Positions 18,028-26,434 of a DNA stretch of 64,000 nt are shown here, piece by piece. A program made the translations under genes and the position numbers. This stretch comes from Verrucomicrobium sp. BvORR034 (GTDB lineage: Bacteria; Verrucomicrobiota; Verrucomicrobiia; Verrucomicrobiales; Verrucomicrobiaceae): contig NZ_BATQ01000001.1 in the NCBI RefSeq assembly GCF_000739635.1, positions 40,746 through 104,745 of the forward strand, in the 5' to 3' direction. The notes below the pieces were generated by a model. It saw only the letters and a list, made by a program, of their open reading frames with translations, had not been told where the DNA came from and did not search any database. The first letter of the stretch is position 1. The number at the start of each line of letters is the position of its first letter.

Positions 18028-18627
18028 ATGAAATCACAACACGTTCCCTCTCTGACATGGCTGGCTGCGCTTCTGATCGTAGCGGCTGATTTGCCTGTCT
18101 ATGCACAGGAAGTACCAGCTGCGCCCGTCTCTGCGTCCGCGCCCGCACCAGCACCCAATCCCATTCGGCGACGGGTTACGGGCCCCGGATTCAACGAGGG
18201 GTCGGACATCCAGCTCAAGCAGAACTACCGGATTCACCTGACCATCGCGGGCGTCGGAGATAAAAAGCGCGAATGCTCCCTGCTCACTTCTTCCCGTCAG
18301 GTGAAGAGCAGCCTCTTCGCCGGAGAGCTGGGTGACACCTCTGCACAAAATGCCGCGACCCTGCCCTTGGGATTGCGCATCTCCTTCAGTGGCCTGCTGG
18401 ATGAGGCGGATGAAGGCCTGCGCTTTCAGTACTCCCTCACCACTTCCATTCCCACACCCAACACCGTTCAGAATTCAGACAAAGGCACCACGATCACCTC
18501 CTACAGCTATACTGAGGAGGGCACGACCAGTTCCCTCCTGATGAAGCCGGGCAAAACCTACGAGGTGCTCAAGTCTGGCAGCCGCATCTACACGTTGAGC
18601 ATTGAGGCAGTGAAGGAAGATCCGTAA
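18028..18627 (+). CDS. Secreted protein of unknown function
   Basis: 199 residues with a clear signal peptide (likely cleavage after VYA, near residue 26), then an Ala/Pro-rich linker. The mature part appears to be a beta-rich domain with the features of a small periplasmic or surface protein (IQLKQNYRIHLTIAG, then repeated Thr/Ser-rich strands). No family recognised. The ATG at 18028 is chosen over a longer frame that overlaps lctP. It is 107 bases downstream of lctP on the same strand. Confidence 0.7.
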   Translation: MKSQHVPSLTWLAALLIVAADLPVYAQEVPAAPVSASAPAPAPNPIRRRVTGPGFNEGSDIQLKQNYRIHLTIAGVGDKKRECSLLTSSRQVKSSLFAGELGDTSAQNAATLPLGLRISFSGLLDEADEGLRFQYSLTTSIPTPNTVQNSDKGTTITSYSYTEEGTTSSLLMKPGKTYEVLKSGSRIYTLSIEAVKEDP

Positions 18628-18867
18628 CAGGAGCAGGAGGGCTACCAATGGGTGTGCGGATTGCCACCCACGGGGGTAAAAGCAGGCATAATGCATGACC
18701 AAAGCTGCCTCGCGAATGCTCGATGAGATCGGGCACTTCGCTCAACGTGAGCACTTTATGCTGCCTTCGCACCTCCAGGCATGGGTTATGCGACTAACAT
18801 GGGCAGCGCTGTGAGATGATCATCCGGGTGGATGACATCGACCAGCTAAAATCAAACCCATACCGCC

Positions 18868-19032
18868 ATGCTTTCCTGGACTGTAACATTCTTGGTAGTT
18901 GCTCTGATCGCGGCTGTGCTCGGTTTTGGTGGCATCGCTGGTGCCGCTGCCGGGGTGGCCAAGATCTGCTTCTTTATCTTCCTGGTCTTCTTCCTGATCT
19001 CGCTGGTCACCGGTCGAAGAACAGCCCCGTGA
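18868..19032 (+). CDS. DUF1328 (YtjA/UPF0391-type) small membrane protein
   Basis: A 54-residue frame from ATG at 18868: [20 protein letters not shown] followed by [27 protein letters not shown]. This is the characteristic pattern of the DUF1328 family: two hydrophobic segments joined by a Gly/Ala-rich turn. These inner-membrane proteins are widespread, often stress-induced, and of unknown function. It begins a run of three very small membrane or envelope proteins (also 20269 and 20522). Confidence 0.85.
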   Translation: MLSWTVTFLVVALIAAVLGFGGIAGAAAGVAKICFFIFLVFFLISLVTGRRTAP

Positions 19033-19215
19033 CGGGCCTGCCATCGGCCATCCCTGGCAGCGGGCCCCAACCCACATTTCATGATCAAACCCCCCGCGCA
19101 GGGCAGCCATAGGGCTGCCCTGGCTTGTTTGCAGGCTCAGGCCGGAGGGCCTGCGGGTTTGCTTTTCACGCATTCCGTGTTTTAATTGTCGGTTCGTTTC
19201 CCCCAGACCGCCTTC

Positions 19216-20028
19216 ATGTCCAAGTTTCTGCTCATTATTGGCCTGCTGATTTTTGCCTACGCATGCCGCACTTTTCACAATCGCTACCTCAACAAGGCGG
19301 GTTGGGTGGCAGTGCTGGTGGCCAGTTATCTCGCTGCCTATTTCCTTACCGGAAGTCATGTCTGGGGCTGGCTGGCGCTCGCCCTGTGGTTCCTGTTCCC
19401 CTGGGTGGAGATCGTCGGCCGGGTGCGCAAGCTCCGCTTCCCCATTCACAGCCACGTGAAGCATCGTTTTCCCCCGTCCCGCGAGGTGTTTCCAGATCTG
19501 GACGAGATCACGAATGAAGTGGAAGAAGCGGGTTTCAGCAAGACGGATGACGCCGGCTGGAAGTGGGATGAGACTGACCATTTTGTCCGTCTCTTTTACA
19601 ATGAGGAAAAGAAGCTCCAGGCCACCATCAGCGTCGCCCAGCAGGAGGCCTTTATCTTCTCCCACGCCAGCCTCACCACCCGCACCGCCGATGGTGAAAC
19701 GCTGGTGACGACGAACTACCCCTTCAGCTTCACCATGAAGCTGTCTCCCCGTCAGCGTATGAACCGCTGCGACGACGCCGAGACCTTTGAAGACATGCTG
19801 GTGTCTCACGAGGCCTTCCTGGCCCGCCATGGCATCACCTCGGCCAAGACAGAAGCGCAGGATCCTGAAAACCTGCACACCGTCATCGAAGATGACCTCG
19901 TGCAGCAGGTCTCCCACAACCTCGATGCTGGCGTTATTGTCCGCACTGAAGGCGAGCAATTCCGCTATTCATGGAGAGGCTGCTTCTTCCTGTGGTGCCA
20001 GGTCGTGAAGGATATGCTCCGCGTATAG
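19216..20028 (+). CDS. Membrane-anchored protein of unknown function
   Basis: 270 residues. Two or three hydrophobic segments within the first 75 residues (about 2-15, 29-45 and 46-64) anchor a long cytoplasmic or periplasmic domain rich in acidic residues and in Phe/Trp. No recognised motif. The ATG at 19216 (MSKFLLIIGLLIFAYA) gives a clean membrane start. It lies between two very small stress-type membrane proteins. Confidence 0.75.
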   Translation: MSKFLLIIGLLIFAYACRTFHNRYLNKAGWVAVLVASYLAAYFLTGSHVWGWLALALWFLFPWVEIVGRVRKLRFPIHSHVKHRFPPSREVFPDLDEITNEVEEAGFSKTDDAGWKWDETDHFVRLFYNEEKKLQATISVAQQEAFIFSHASLTTRTADGETLVTTNYPFSFTMKLSPRQRMNRCDDAETFEDMLVSHEAFLARHGITSAKTEAQDPENLHTVIEDDLVQQVSHNLDAGVIVRTEGEQFRYSWRGCFFLWCQVVKDMLRV

Positions 20029-20268
20029 TTGACTCCAGCACCGTGCATCTTGTCTGGCGCATCTCGACGCCGGACCGTGGAAACAGATGCAAAAAGCAAG
20101 TATTTCGCCCGTTTTGACATGCAGTTTGCATGAAAACGGCCGGAGAACCAGGTTCGGCGCAATATGTCAACCCGTTGATAGCGAGCCAGTTATACACTGG
20201 CATCTCGAGTTGGAACCGAACCTGCAAGAGAGGGAAGGCAGTTGCGTGTCCCCGACGCGCCTCCTTCC

Positions 20269-20409
20269 ATGAAATCGACTCTCTTCCATCCCATCGTCTC
20301 CATCATTGCAGGCATTTGCGTGCTGATCTTTCCCGCATTGCTGAACTACGTGGTGGGTATCTATCTCATTCTGACAGGAGTGCTCGCTCTGACGGGACGC
20401 CCTTCATGA
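20269..20409 (+). CDS. DUF3096-type tiny membrane protein
   Basis: A 46-residue frame: MKSTLFHPIVSIIAGICVLI then FPALLNYVVGIYLILTGVLALTGR. The pattern (HPIVSIIAGICVLIFPALLNYVVGIYLI split by a helix-breaking FP) is typical of the DUF3096 family of two-helix membrane peptides. The function is unknown. It sits 112 bases before the KDA-repeat lipoprotein gene and may share its promoter. Confidence 0.8.
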   Translation: MKSTLFHPIVSIIAGICVLIFPALLNYVVGIYLILTGVLALTGRPS

Positions 20410-20521
20410 TTGGATTGAAGAAGTGAAGACCAAGCGAGCCCGTCATTTTCCGATCCCTTTCCCCAAGGCCTGAGATCAGATCAAAACAAAACCATCTACT
20501 ACAAACCACACCCCTCCTTCT

Positions 20522-20779
20522 ATGAAATACGACATGAAATCCAGCCTGTTGATCGCCGTCGCCCTCTTCCTCACCGGTGCTTCCGCCCTCTTGTTCACCA
20601 GTTGTGAAGAGAAGCCCCGCTCCGCCACCGAGGCGGTAAAGGACGGTCTCAATATTCGTGAAAACGAGAAGGCCAAAGACGCGGGCGAGGACCTCAAAGA
20701 CGCGGCTAAAGACGCAGCTGAGGGCGTGAAAGATGCGGCCAAGGACGCCAAAGAAGCCGTGAAAGACGCCACCAACTGA
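20522..20779 (+). CDS. Lipoprotein with KDA-type 11-mer repeats
   Basis: 85 residues. The signal peptide ends in a lipobox-like FTSC (Cys near 28). The mature part is an amphipathic, alternating Lys/Asp/Ala helix built from repeats such as KDAAKDAAEGVKDAAKDA, resembling LEA or apolipoprotein-like stress proteins. It probably lies along the membrane or peptidoglycan as a protective or structural helix; this is inference from composition. An internal ATG at 20534 (MKSSLLIAV) is an alternative start with a more compact signal. Confidence 0.8.
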   Translation: MKYDMKSSLLIAVALFLTGASALLFTSCEEKPRSATEAVKDGLNIRENEKAKDAGEDLKDAAKDAAEGVKDAAKDAKEAVKDATN

Positions 20780-20941
20780 TTTGCAGGTCCATCCCGGTGC
20801 GCAGCCTCGAATCAGAGGGGCAGCGCGCCACCTGTCCCTCCTGGGGGCAGTAAAATGTGATCCCGGCCGCATGCCCGCCATGCGGTCGGGATCTCCTTTT
20901 TTTGACGCGGAAGCACCCACCTTCATCCCAATTTAGTTTCC

Positions 20942-22375
20942 ATGATCCGCTCCTGGCATCGCTGGCTGTTCACCATCGCCGCCTTCCTGCTGCTGGTGGC
21001 CCTGGCCGCCAACATTCGCAGCGCCCGTCTCACCGAACAGAACATCACCAGCGTGCTTCACACGGATGAGGTCATGGCCCGATTCCTCCGTCTGCGTGCG
21101 CTGCTCAGTGAGACCGAATCCACCGCCCGGGGCTACGCACTGGCAGGCGACACCGTGAGTCTGGCCCTCATGGGGCAGAGTCGCGCCGACGCGCTGCTGG
21201 AGTTGAGGAGGATTCAGGAAATGACTCACGACAACCCTGTTCAGCAGGATCTGCTGCTCCGTGTGAGGGAGCTCGCCGAGTCCCGGTTCGCCGCGTTTGA
21301 CCTGATGGTGACCCAACGGGGCAACGCGGTGGATCCGCGCACGATGATCCCGCTGGTGGACGAAGGCCGCGGCCTGAGCCGTGCCCTCCAGGCCCGCATG
21401 GATGAAGGCCTTGCGAGGGAACAACTGCTTTTTGACCGGCGCAACGCACGCACGTGGTGGCATCTGCATATGCTCCACCTCACGTCCATCGGGAGTGGGA
21501 TCATGGCTATCATCACTGCCGCAGCAGGCCTGTTCCTCATGAAACGGGCCCAGAAGTCGGCACTGAAAGCAGCGGTGCTGGAGCTCGACAAGGCAAGGGT
21601 GGAACACATCGCGCAAAAGAAGAGCCGCTTCCTGGCCAACATCAGCCATGAGATCCGCAACCCACTGACATCTATCATTGGTCACGCCGAACTCCTGGCG
21701 AAGAGTCCCGACAGCAAGGCTGGACGGGAATCCCTGGTGGCCATTCAGGCGAGTGGCCGCTCGTTGCTGCGCCTGGTGAATGACCTGCTTGACCTCTCCC
21801 GCATGGAAGTAGGTCGCCTGAAGCTGGAACCTGGGCCGGTCAACGTGCGGGATGTGCTGCGTGAAGTGGCAGTGGTGCACGAGGGCGCGATTCGTGAAAA
21901 GGGCCTGGCCTTCATCTGCCGCACCTCACCCGAAGTCCCATCCCTGCTTGAACTCGATGCGGAACGCCTGAAACAGGTGCTGGGCAATCTGGTCTCCAAC
22001 GCGTTGAAATTCACCACGGAAGGCAGCATTGCCCTGGAGGCCTTTGGCACGCGCGTGGCCGGCACCCATCCCAGGTTTGATCTTCAGTTCCGCGTGTCCG
22101 ATACTGGCGTGGGCATCTCGGAAACAGATCAGAAGCGCATCTTCCGCGACTATGAACAAGTGGCGGAGAATACCGCTGGTCGTGGCACCGGTCTGGGTCT
22201 CAGCATCTCCCGCCAGCTCGTCCAGCTAATGGGCGGAACCATTGCATTGAAGAGTGAAACCGGCGAAGGCTCGTTCTTCACCATCAACCTCCCCGGCGTG
22301 CCCGTGGTGCCAGGGGGAGCAGTATCTGAAGGTGTTGAAGAAGATGTGAAGGCCGGGGCAGCAGCCGCGAGGTGA
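20942..22375 (+). CDS. CHASE3-type sensor histidine kinase (orphan)
   Basis: 477 residues. A first membrane segment (about 8-23), an extracytoplasmic helical domain with a CHASE3-like signature (ETESTARGYALAGD), and a second membrane segment (about 180-200). The kinase core follows: H-box NISHEIRNPLTSIIGH, N-box NLVSNALKFT, G1 DTGVGIS and G2 GRGTGLGLSIS. It autophosphorylates on the H-box His and passes the phosphate to a response regulator, but no regulator gene is adjacent. Its place next to three small stress-type genes suggests an envelope-stress role; that is only context. Confidence 0.93.
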   Translation: MIRSWHRWLFTIAAFLLLVALAANIRSARLTEQNITSVLHTDEVMARFLRLRALLSETESTARGYALAGDTVSLALMGQSRADALLELRRIQEMTHDNPVQQDLLLRVRELAESRFAAFDLMVTQRGNAVDPRTMIPLVDEGRGLSRALQARMDEGLAREQLLFDRRNARTWWHLHMLHLTSIGSGIMAIITAAAGLFLMKRAQKSALKAAVLELDKARVEHIAQKKSRFLANISHEIRNPLTSIIGHAELLAKSPDSKAGRESLVAIQASGRSLLRLVNDLLDLSRMEVGRLKLEPGPVNVRDVLREVAVVHEGAIREKGLAFICRTSPEVPSLLELDAERLKQVLGNLVSNALKFTTEGSIALEAFGTRVAGTHPRFDLQFRVSDTGVGISETDQKRIFRDYEQVAENTAGRGTGLGLSISRQLVQLMGGTIALKSETGEGSFFTINLPGVPVVPGGAVSEGVEEDVKAGAAAAR

Positions 22376-22409
22376 GGGGGGAGAGCCTACCGGTTTCGGT
22401 GAGTCCGCT

Positions 22410-22523
22410 GAAGCTCTTCCTCGAAGAGGATGCGGCGACAAGCCCAACGTTGGCGAGCTTCCAGCGAGTCTACGTTGGGTGCGTGGAAGAAGAAGCTCTA
22501 CTCCGAAGGAGTTACGGCGGTCT
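22410..22523 (+). repeat. Three-hairpin repeat A, copy 1
   Basis: In order: hairpin TCCTC-GAA-GAGGA; a longer hairpin with arms CCCAACGT and ACGTTGGG; a 20-nt segment unique to this copy (22480-22499); hairpin ACTCC-GAA-GGAGT; and the end GGCGGTCT. Other copies: 23105-23217, 44574-44686 and 53558-53671. Confidence 0.9.
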
Positions 22524-22679
22524 GGATGGCTGTGGCGGCCACAAGGTGATCCCTCGTCCAACCCTGATCCCAGCGTACACCTTGGGCCTTCGTTCATCGG
22601 GTGAGCCACGCCGTTATATACAGGGAAATTTGTGCCTGCCAAGGAACCTGGGGGACTGACGTGGAGGTGTTGATGGCGG

Positions 22680-22855
22680 TGGGGAGAAAGCGGATTCTGT
22701 CGGCGTTCCCACCTGATCATCCTCCGCGGAGGTACCCAAGGTTGACTCGCTTAGGGCTCGTCCAACCTTGGGCTATGCTACAAATTCCTTACAGGGATTA
22801 GCTTCGGACTGAGCTAGAGCCGGTTCCTTGGCGGCCACCCCAAAAACGCGCGAGG
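22680..22855 (+). repeat. Structured repeat B, copy 1
   Basis: Shares the block AAAGCGGATTCTGTCGGC, the block TTCCCACCTGATCA, a 10-bp stem (CCCAAGGTTG with CAACCTTGGG) and a 7-bp stem (AATTCCT-TAC-AGGGATT) with copy 2 at 44700-44878. Compared with copy 2, both stems show paired substitutions that keep the pairing. Confidence 0.85.
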
Positions 22856-23104
22856 TTGGTCCGTTCTCCTCACGTCGACAACTACGATCGGCGTTGTTTC
22901 TCATACCCAAATAGAACGTTTTGACGGCCAGCCAGTATCTAAGAGCGCGGGCCCGCTCCGCGGGGATCACCTGCCTCCATTTCCAGTCGCCCCAGCAGTT
23001 CCCCCTCTGCCACATCGCCTCCAACACCGGACGTAGTTGTTGACGTGAGGAGGCACTAACTGAAGCGTCTATGATGAGGATCTCGCGAATGAGGTCCGCG
23101 CCCC

Positions 23105-23217
23105 AGACCGCCGCAACTCCTTCGGAGTAGGCCCCAATCTCAGTCCACCCAACGTAGACTCGCTAGAAGCTCGTCAACGTTGGGCTTGTGGCCAGATCCT
23201 CTTCGAGGAAGAGCTTC
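23105..23217 (-). repeat. Three-hairpin repeat A, copy 2
   Basis: Same order of three hairpins as copy 1, read on the minus strand. The unique segment is 19 nt (23129-23147). Confidence 0.9.
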
Positions 23218-23360
23218 GACTGAACCCGGGGTGATCCGGGCTCCTCCGCACTACCTCGAATACATGGTGCATTGCCCAAGCCTCACAAAGGATCCCTGTC
23301 CCAGAGGCGGCAGCACAGCCCCTGTCTACATCTTCCATATACTCCTAGAACTCTCTCCTC

Positions 23361-24971
23361 TCAATCCTCCTCACCCGCCTCCGCCTCCGCCTCCGCCTCC
23401 GCCTCCACGTTCCCGCCATCATCCAGATCCCGCAACCGCTGCCGTTCCTTCCGGCGGTCGGAGCGGTGCTCGATGGCACGGAGCTGTTTGGGCGTGAGCT
23501 CGTCCTTGCGGCGAATCCAGGGCGGTGGGCCAGAGTCGCCGGCCATGATGGAACCCAGAGGCTCAATCTCCGCCACCACATCCGCGAGCCCAAACTGCTC
23601 AATCTGCGCCTTCACCTGGGCCGCCGGCTTGTAGCCGAGCGGTGACTCGGACAAATCCGGTTTACCGTAGAACCAGCGGACCTCGATGCCGCGGGTGCTG
23701 TGCTCCAGCGCCTGCTGCACCCGTTTGGTATCAAGCTCGCCTTCATCGTTGCGATACTTCCGCATCATCGCGGTGCGTGACTGATTCCTCCCCGCACCAT
23801 GCGGACAGAACGAAAGGTAGTCCTCGTTATCTCGCCCCAGCACCATGAGGATGGGGCTGGCCATGTTCAGTGGGATGAGCCCCAACAAGGGACGTCCTGC
23901 GTCATCTTTCCAGGCCGGGGTCGCCCCCTTGCCGTGGAGGAAGACATCACCGCGTTTCCAGACAAAGTTGTGCTCGTTGCCAAAGGCGGCCACGGCCACG
24001 CCACCCGTTCTTTCCAAGAACCGGGCGTGAATGCTCTCATGATTGGCCTTGGTCCAACGGGACACGTATTGCAGCGCCTCCCAATAGTCGCGCCCCTCCT
24101 GGGTGCCGTAGTCAAGCCACGCCGCCGGAGCGGGGATGTCGGCGGCATGACGCTTGACGTGAGCCAGCGCCGCCTTCTGCCCACGGGCATAAACCTTGGC
24201 CCCGAGCCCGCGGGAGCCGTGATGCGTTACAAGTACCAGACTTTCATCATGCCCTTCCAGCGCGGCTGCCAGTTCTTCATGGCCCGCTGTACGCAGTTGC
24301 TGGCGAACCTCATGGGAGATCCGGATCCTGCCCAGATAGGCAAAGTGGTTGCCATCGCCCTGGTCGGCCATGTGCTTGAGTGCGTCTTCCCGCAGGCCCT
24401 GGAGAAACGGATTCTGCCAGACATTCTCATGATTCACGGCGTGCGGCACATAGTTCTCCGGCCGTCGGCCCCCCATGCCAAAGCGGGTGGAAGCCATGAG
24501 GTCATCCAACATTTCCGTCACACCTTTTCCACATTGGAAGAACGTGGCGTGCATGGAGCAGCAAATGTCTGCGCTGTGGGCACTGGGGATGATGGCGTTC
24601 TGGACCGCCACGGCGCCTCCGACCGGAATGGTCGCGGGGACGGACCCGGCAGGACAAGCATCCGGCATGACCGCCCCGCGAGTCACCACCGGTGTTTGCA
24701 GCAGCTCGGTCATGTAGCGACGCACGGACTTGATGTTCCGCTCGTCCTCAGGGCAGGTGGCCTCGATGGCTTCTGCCAGGGGTGCGGCCGTCTCCCGCAT
24801 GGTCAACTTGGGCGCAGTGGGAGGGAAGTCCCGACGCAACAGCTTCAGCAGATATGCCGGATCCGTGATGCCTTTGGCCTCATACTCGGCGGCTTTGACA
24901 AGGGCTTGTCCAATCTGCGGTCCGGGGGCCCATCCGGCCTCCAGAAAGTCTTCTCCATTTAACACTGACAT
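23361..24971 (-). CDS. rtcB: RtcB-family RNA-splicing ligase
   Basis: RtcB joins 2',3'-cyclic-phosphate or 3'-phosphate RNA ends to 5'-OH ends using GTP and Mn2+. The 536-residue product shows the family metal and nucleotide motifs: SADICCSMHATF (the family CDIGCGM position), GDGNHFAYLG, THHGSRGLG, a late NEHNFVW, and CPHGAGRNQSR, around the guanylylated His. The start at 24971 (MSVLNGEDFLEAGW) is preferred over an upstream extension that overlaps the divergent GNAT region. The C terminus ends in (EA)5 from a GCCTCC hexamer run. No RtcA or RtcR is adjacent. Confidence 0.93.
   Translation of the reverse strand: MSVLNGEDFLEAGWAPGPQIGQALVKAAEYEAKGITDPAYLLKLLRRDFPPTAPKLTMRETAAPLAEAIEATCPEDERNIKSVRRYMTELLQTPVVTRGAVMPDACPAGSVPATIPVGGAVAVQNAIIPSAHSADICCSMHATFFQCGKGVTEMLDDLMASTRFGMGGRRPENYVPHAVNHENVWQNPFLQGLREDALKHMADQGDGNHFAYLGRIRISHEVRQQLRTAGHEELAAALEGHDESLVLVTHHGSRGLGAKVYARGQKAALAHVKRHAADIPAPAAWLDYGTQEGRDYWEALQYVSRWTKANHESIHARFLERTGGVAVAAFGNEHNFVWKRGDVFLHGKGATPAWKDDAGRPLLGLIPLNMASPILMVLGRDNEDYLSFCPHGAGRNQSRTAMMRKYRNDEGELDTKRVQQALEHSTRGIEVRWFYGKPDLSESPLGYKPAAQVKAQIEQFGLADVVAEIEPLGSIMAGDSGPPPWIRRKDELTPKQLRAIEHRSDRRKERQRLRDLDDGGNVEAEAEAEAEAGEED
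23377..23406. repeat. Hexanucleotide (GCCTCC)5 run at the end of rtcB
   Basis: Five tandem GCCTCC units encode the Glu-Ala repeat in the RtcB tail. Length change by slippage would keep the frame. Confidence 0.85.
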
Positions 24972-25119
24972 TGAAGGAAACTGCCAGATGACGTGCGCCT
25001 TGTCGAGCGCCGTGGCATCAGGTGCCCTGACTCCCCAGTCAGGATGGTCACAATGTGAAATTGATGTTGCACTCTGTCCAGAATCCAACGCTGGAGTCGT
25101 ATGGATATGCGACTCCCGC

Positions 25120-25614
25120 ATGCCCGACCGCCCCGCGTTCCCACACAGCTTCTCCATCCGCCCGGTACGCCTCGAGGACGAGGCGGCGCTGGCGCAACTG
25201 CTGCTGACGTGTCGTGAAGACGCGTTTCACTGGCGGGCACCCGGCAGCTTCACGCTCGCGGACTTCGCGATAGAAACCGCAGGGGAGCGCATCTGGGTGG
25301 CGGAGGGGGACGACGGAACCGTCTGGGGGTTCATCTCCATCTGGGAGCCGGACAACTTCATCCACCACCTGTATGTGCACCCGGCCTGCCAGCGGAGTGG
25401 ACTGGGAGAGGCGCTGATGCGCACCCTCTTCTCCTTCAAGGAAACAACGTGGACGTTGAAATGTGCGGCGGCCAATGGCCGCGCCCTCGCCTTCTACGAA
25501 AAGCACGGGTGGACCGTGGAGGGGCGCGGGGAGGATGTGGGCAGTGATTATTTCCTCATGCGATCTCCCGTCCCGGGACGGGAGGAGACGCCGGCCCCGG
25601 GGCCGGTGGCATGA
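25120..25614 (+). CDS. GNAT-family N-acetyltransferase
   Basis: 164 residues. The core shows the GNAT fold order: FSIRPVRLEDEAALAQLL at the N terminus, IHHLYVHPACQRSGLGEALM as the acetyl-CoA pyrophosphate loop (Q/R-x-x-G-x-G/A), and AANGRALAFYEKHGWTVEG as the C-terminal helix and strand. The substrate is unknown. It is divergent from rtcB. The ATG at 25120 is chosen; an earlier frame continues upstream over the rtcB start but looks non-coding. The last 16 residues are encoded by two perfect palindromes (see repeat), suggesting a repeat insertion extended the tail. Confidence 0.85.
   Translation: MPDRPAFPHSFSIRPVRLEDEAALAQLLLTCREDAFHWRAPGSFTLADFAIETAGERIWVAEGDDGTVWGFISIWEPDNFIHHLYVHPACQRSGLGEALMRTLFSFKETTWTLKCAAANGRALAFYEKHGWTVEGRGEDVGSDYFLMRSPVPGREETPAPGPVA
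25565..25606. repeat. Two adjacent perfect palindromes inside the GNAT 3' end
   Basis: CTCCCGTCCCGGGACGGGAG (25565-25584) and CCGGCCCCGGGGCCGG (25591-25606) lie back to back just before the stop codon, between two convergent genes. They may act as a shared bidirectional terminator-like structure. Confidence 0.7.
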
Positions 25615-25620
25615 CGGGCC

Positions 25621-25836
25621 TCACTCGTGCCCGGGGCAATGCCAGTGGCGGCCGCGATGGTCGCACCAGTCGTGGCAGTGATGATGATGGTGACAGCCGC
25701 AGAAGCGGACGCCGCAGACGTGGCGCAGCTTCTGCATGAAGGTATCGCCCGGGGTGTTGGAGTTCACCGTGGAGGCTGCCATGGTGGCACCACAGGCAAA
25801 CACAAGAACTGCAAGGGGGACAAACAGCATTTTCAT
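25621..25836 (-). CDS. Small secreted His/Cys-rich protein
   Basis: 71 residues. The N-terminal hydrophobic signal (MKMLFVPLAVLVFACGATMA) is followed by a mature C-terminal half with dense Cys and His (CGVRFCGCHHHHHCHDWC then HRGRHWHCPGHE), a strong candidate metal-binding surface. The start at 25836 gives a normal signal peptide; the frame is open further upstream but that part is not protein-like. It is the last gene of a minus-strand run that starts with the manganese-type importer and the Gly-His protein. No family recognised. Confidence 0.7.
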   Translation of the reverse strand: MKMLFVPLAVLVFACGATMAASTVNSNTPGDTFMQKLRHVCGVRFCGCHHHHHCHDWCDHRGRHWHCPGHE

Positions 25837-25955
25837 GTTGGAGGCTTCTCGATGGAAGCAGCTGGAGGATTGAAGCAGTGCGGGTTTCAATAAACTATCC
25901 ATGCCTCCGTCCGGCCGCCACCCGGCGGTCTCGTGAGGCAGGAGAAGAGCCAAAA

Positions 25956-26294
25956 TCACCGACCGATCACGACATAGCCGACACCTGGAATGTAGATGGT
26001 GTGACCGCCATGGCCGTGTCCGTGGCCATGACCGCCGTGTCCGTGGCCATGACCGCCGTGTCCGTGGCCATGACCGCCGTGTCCGTGGCCATGGCCGCCG
26101 CCGTGGCCGTGGCCGCCGCCGTGGCCGTGGCCGTGGCCGCCGCCGTGTCCGTGACCGCCGCCGTGTCCGTGACCGCCGCCGTGTCCGTGACCGCCACCGT
26201 GTCCATGGCCGTGATCATGACCACCGGCAAAAGTCGCGGTGGGAGCAAAGGCAAGAGTGAGCGCGATAACGAGGGATGAGATGACGAGTTTCAT
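25956..26294 (-). CDS. Secreted Gly-His repeat protein
   Basis: 112 residues. A signal peptide ends after TFA (near residue 23). The mature part is an almost uninterrupted run of GHGHGG-type repeats, closed by a hydrophobic tail (TIYIPGVGYVVIGR). Gly-His repeat tracts bind Ni, Zn, Cu or Mn ions; a periplasmic or surface metal store or scavenger is the natural inference. The DNA is a GC-rich tandem repeat, so its length is likely to vary between strains. It lies 119 bases upstream of the His/Cys-rich gene on the same strand. Confidence 0.85.
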   Translation of the reverse strand: MKLVISSLVIALTLAFAPTATFAGGHDHGHGHGGGHGHGGGHGHGGGHGHGGGHGHGHGGGHGHGGGHGHGHGGHGHGHGGHGHGHGGHGHGHGHGGHTIYIPGVGYVVIGR

Positions 26295-26434
26295 TGGGTT
26301 TTTTGAGCCGCGCTGTTGCGTTGTGTTGTGCGTCGCGGTTCGTCAGATCAGACGAGGCTCATGAACCCTTATTCATCATTCCATGATCATTCTTAAAAAT
26401 TGGCAGCCCCCTTCTTCGGGTCCTTCCGCCATGA

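Larger units (their letters stand above)
22376..23360. other. 985-base repeat-only interval
   Basis: No credible gene. It holds repeat A1 (22410-22523, plus), B1 (22680-22855, plus) and A2 (23105-23217, minus). The short shared block TGCCAAGGAACC is at 22637 and reversed at 22822; the block also occurs at 53521. This is the densest cluster of the structured repeats in the window. Confidence 0.75.

Noticed and set aside
22410..23217. CRISPR array
   Set aside because: Units are about 114 nt, dispersed and in both orientations, not short direct repeats with regular spacers; no cas genes.
26008..26220. Tandem repeat in 26.0-26.2 kb as a CRISPR or satellite
   Set aside because: It is the coding repeat of the Gly-His protein and stays in frame throughout.
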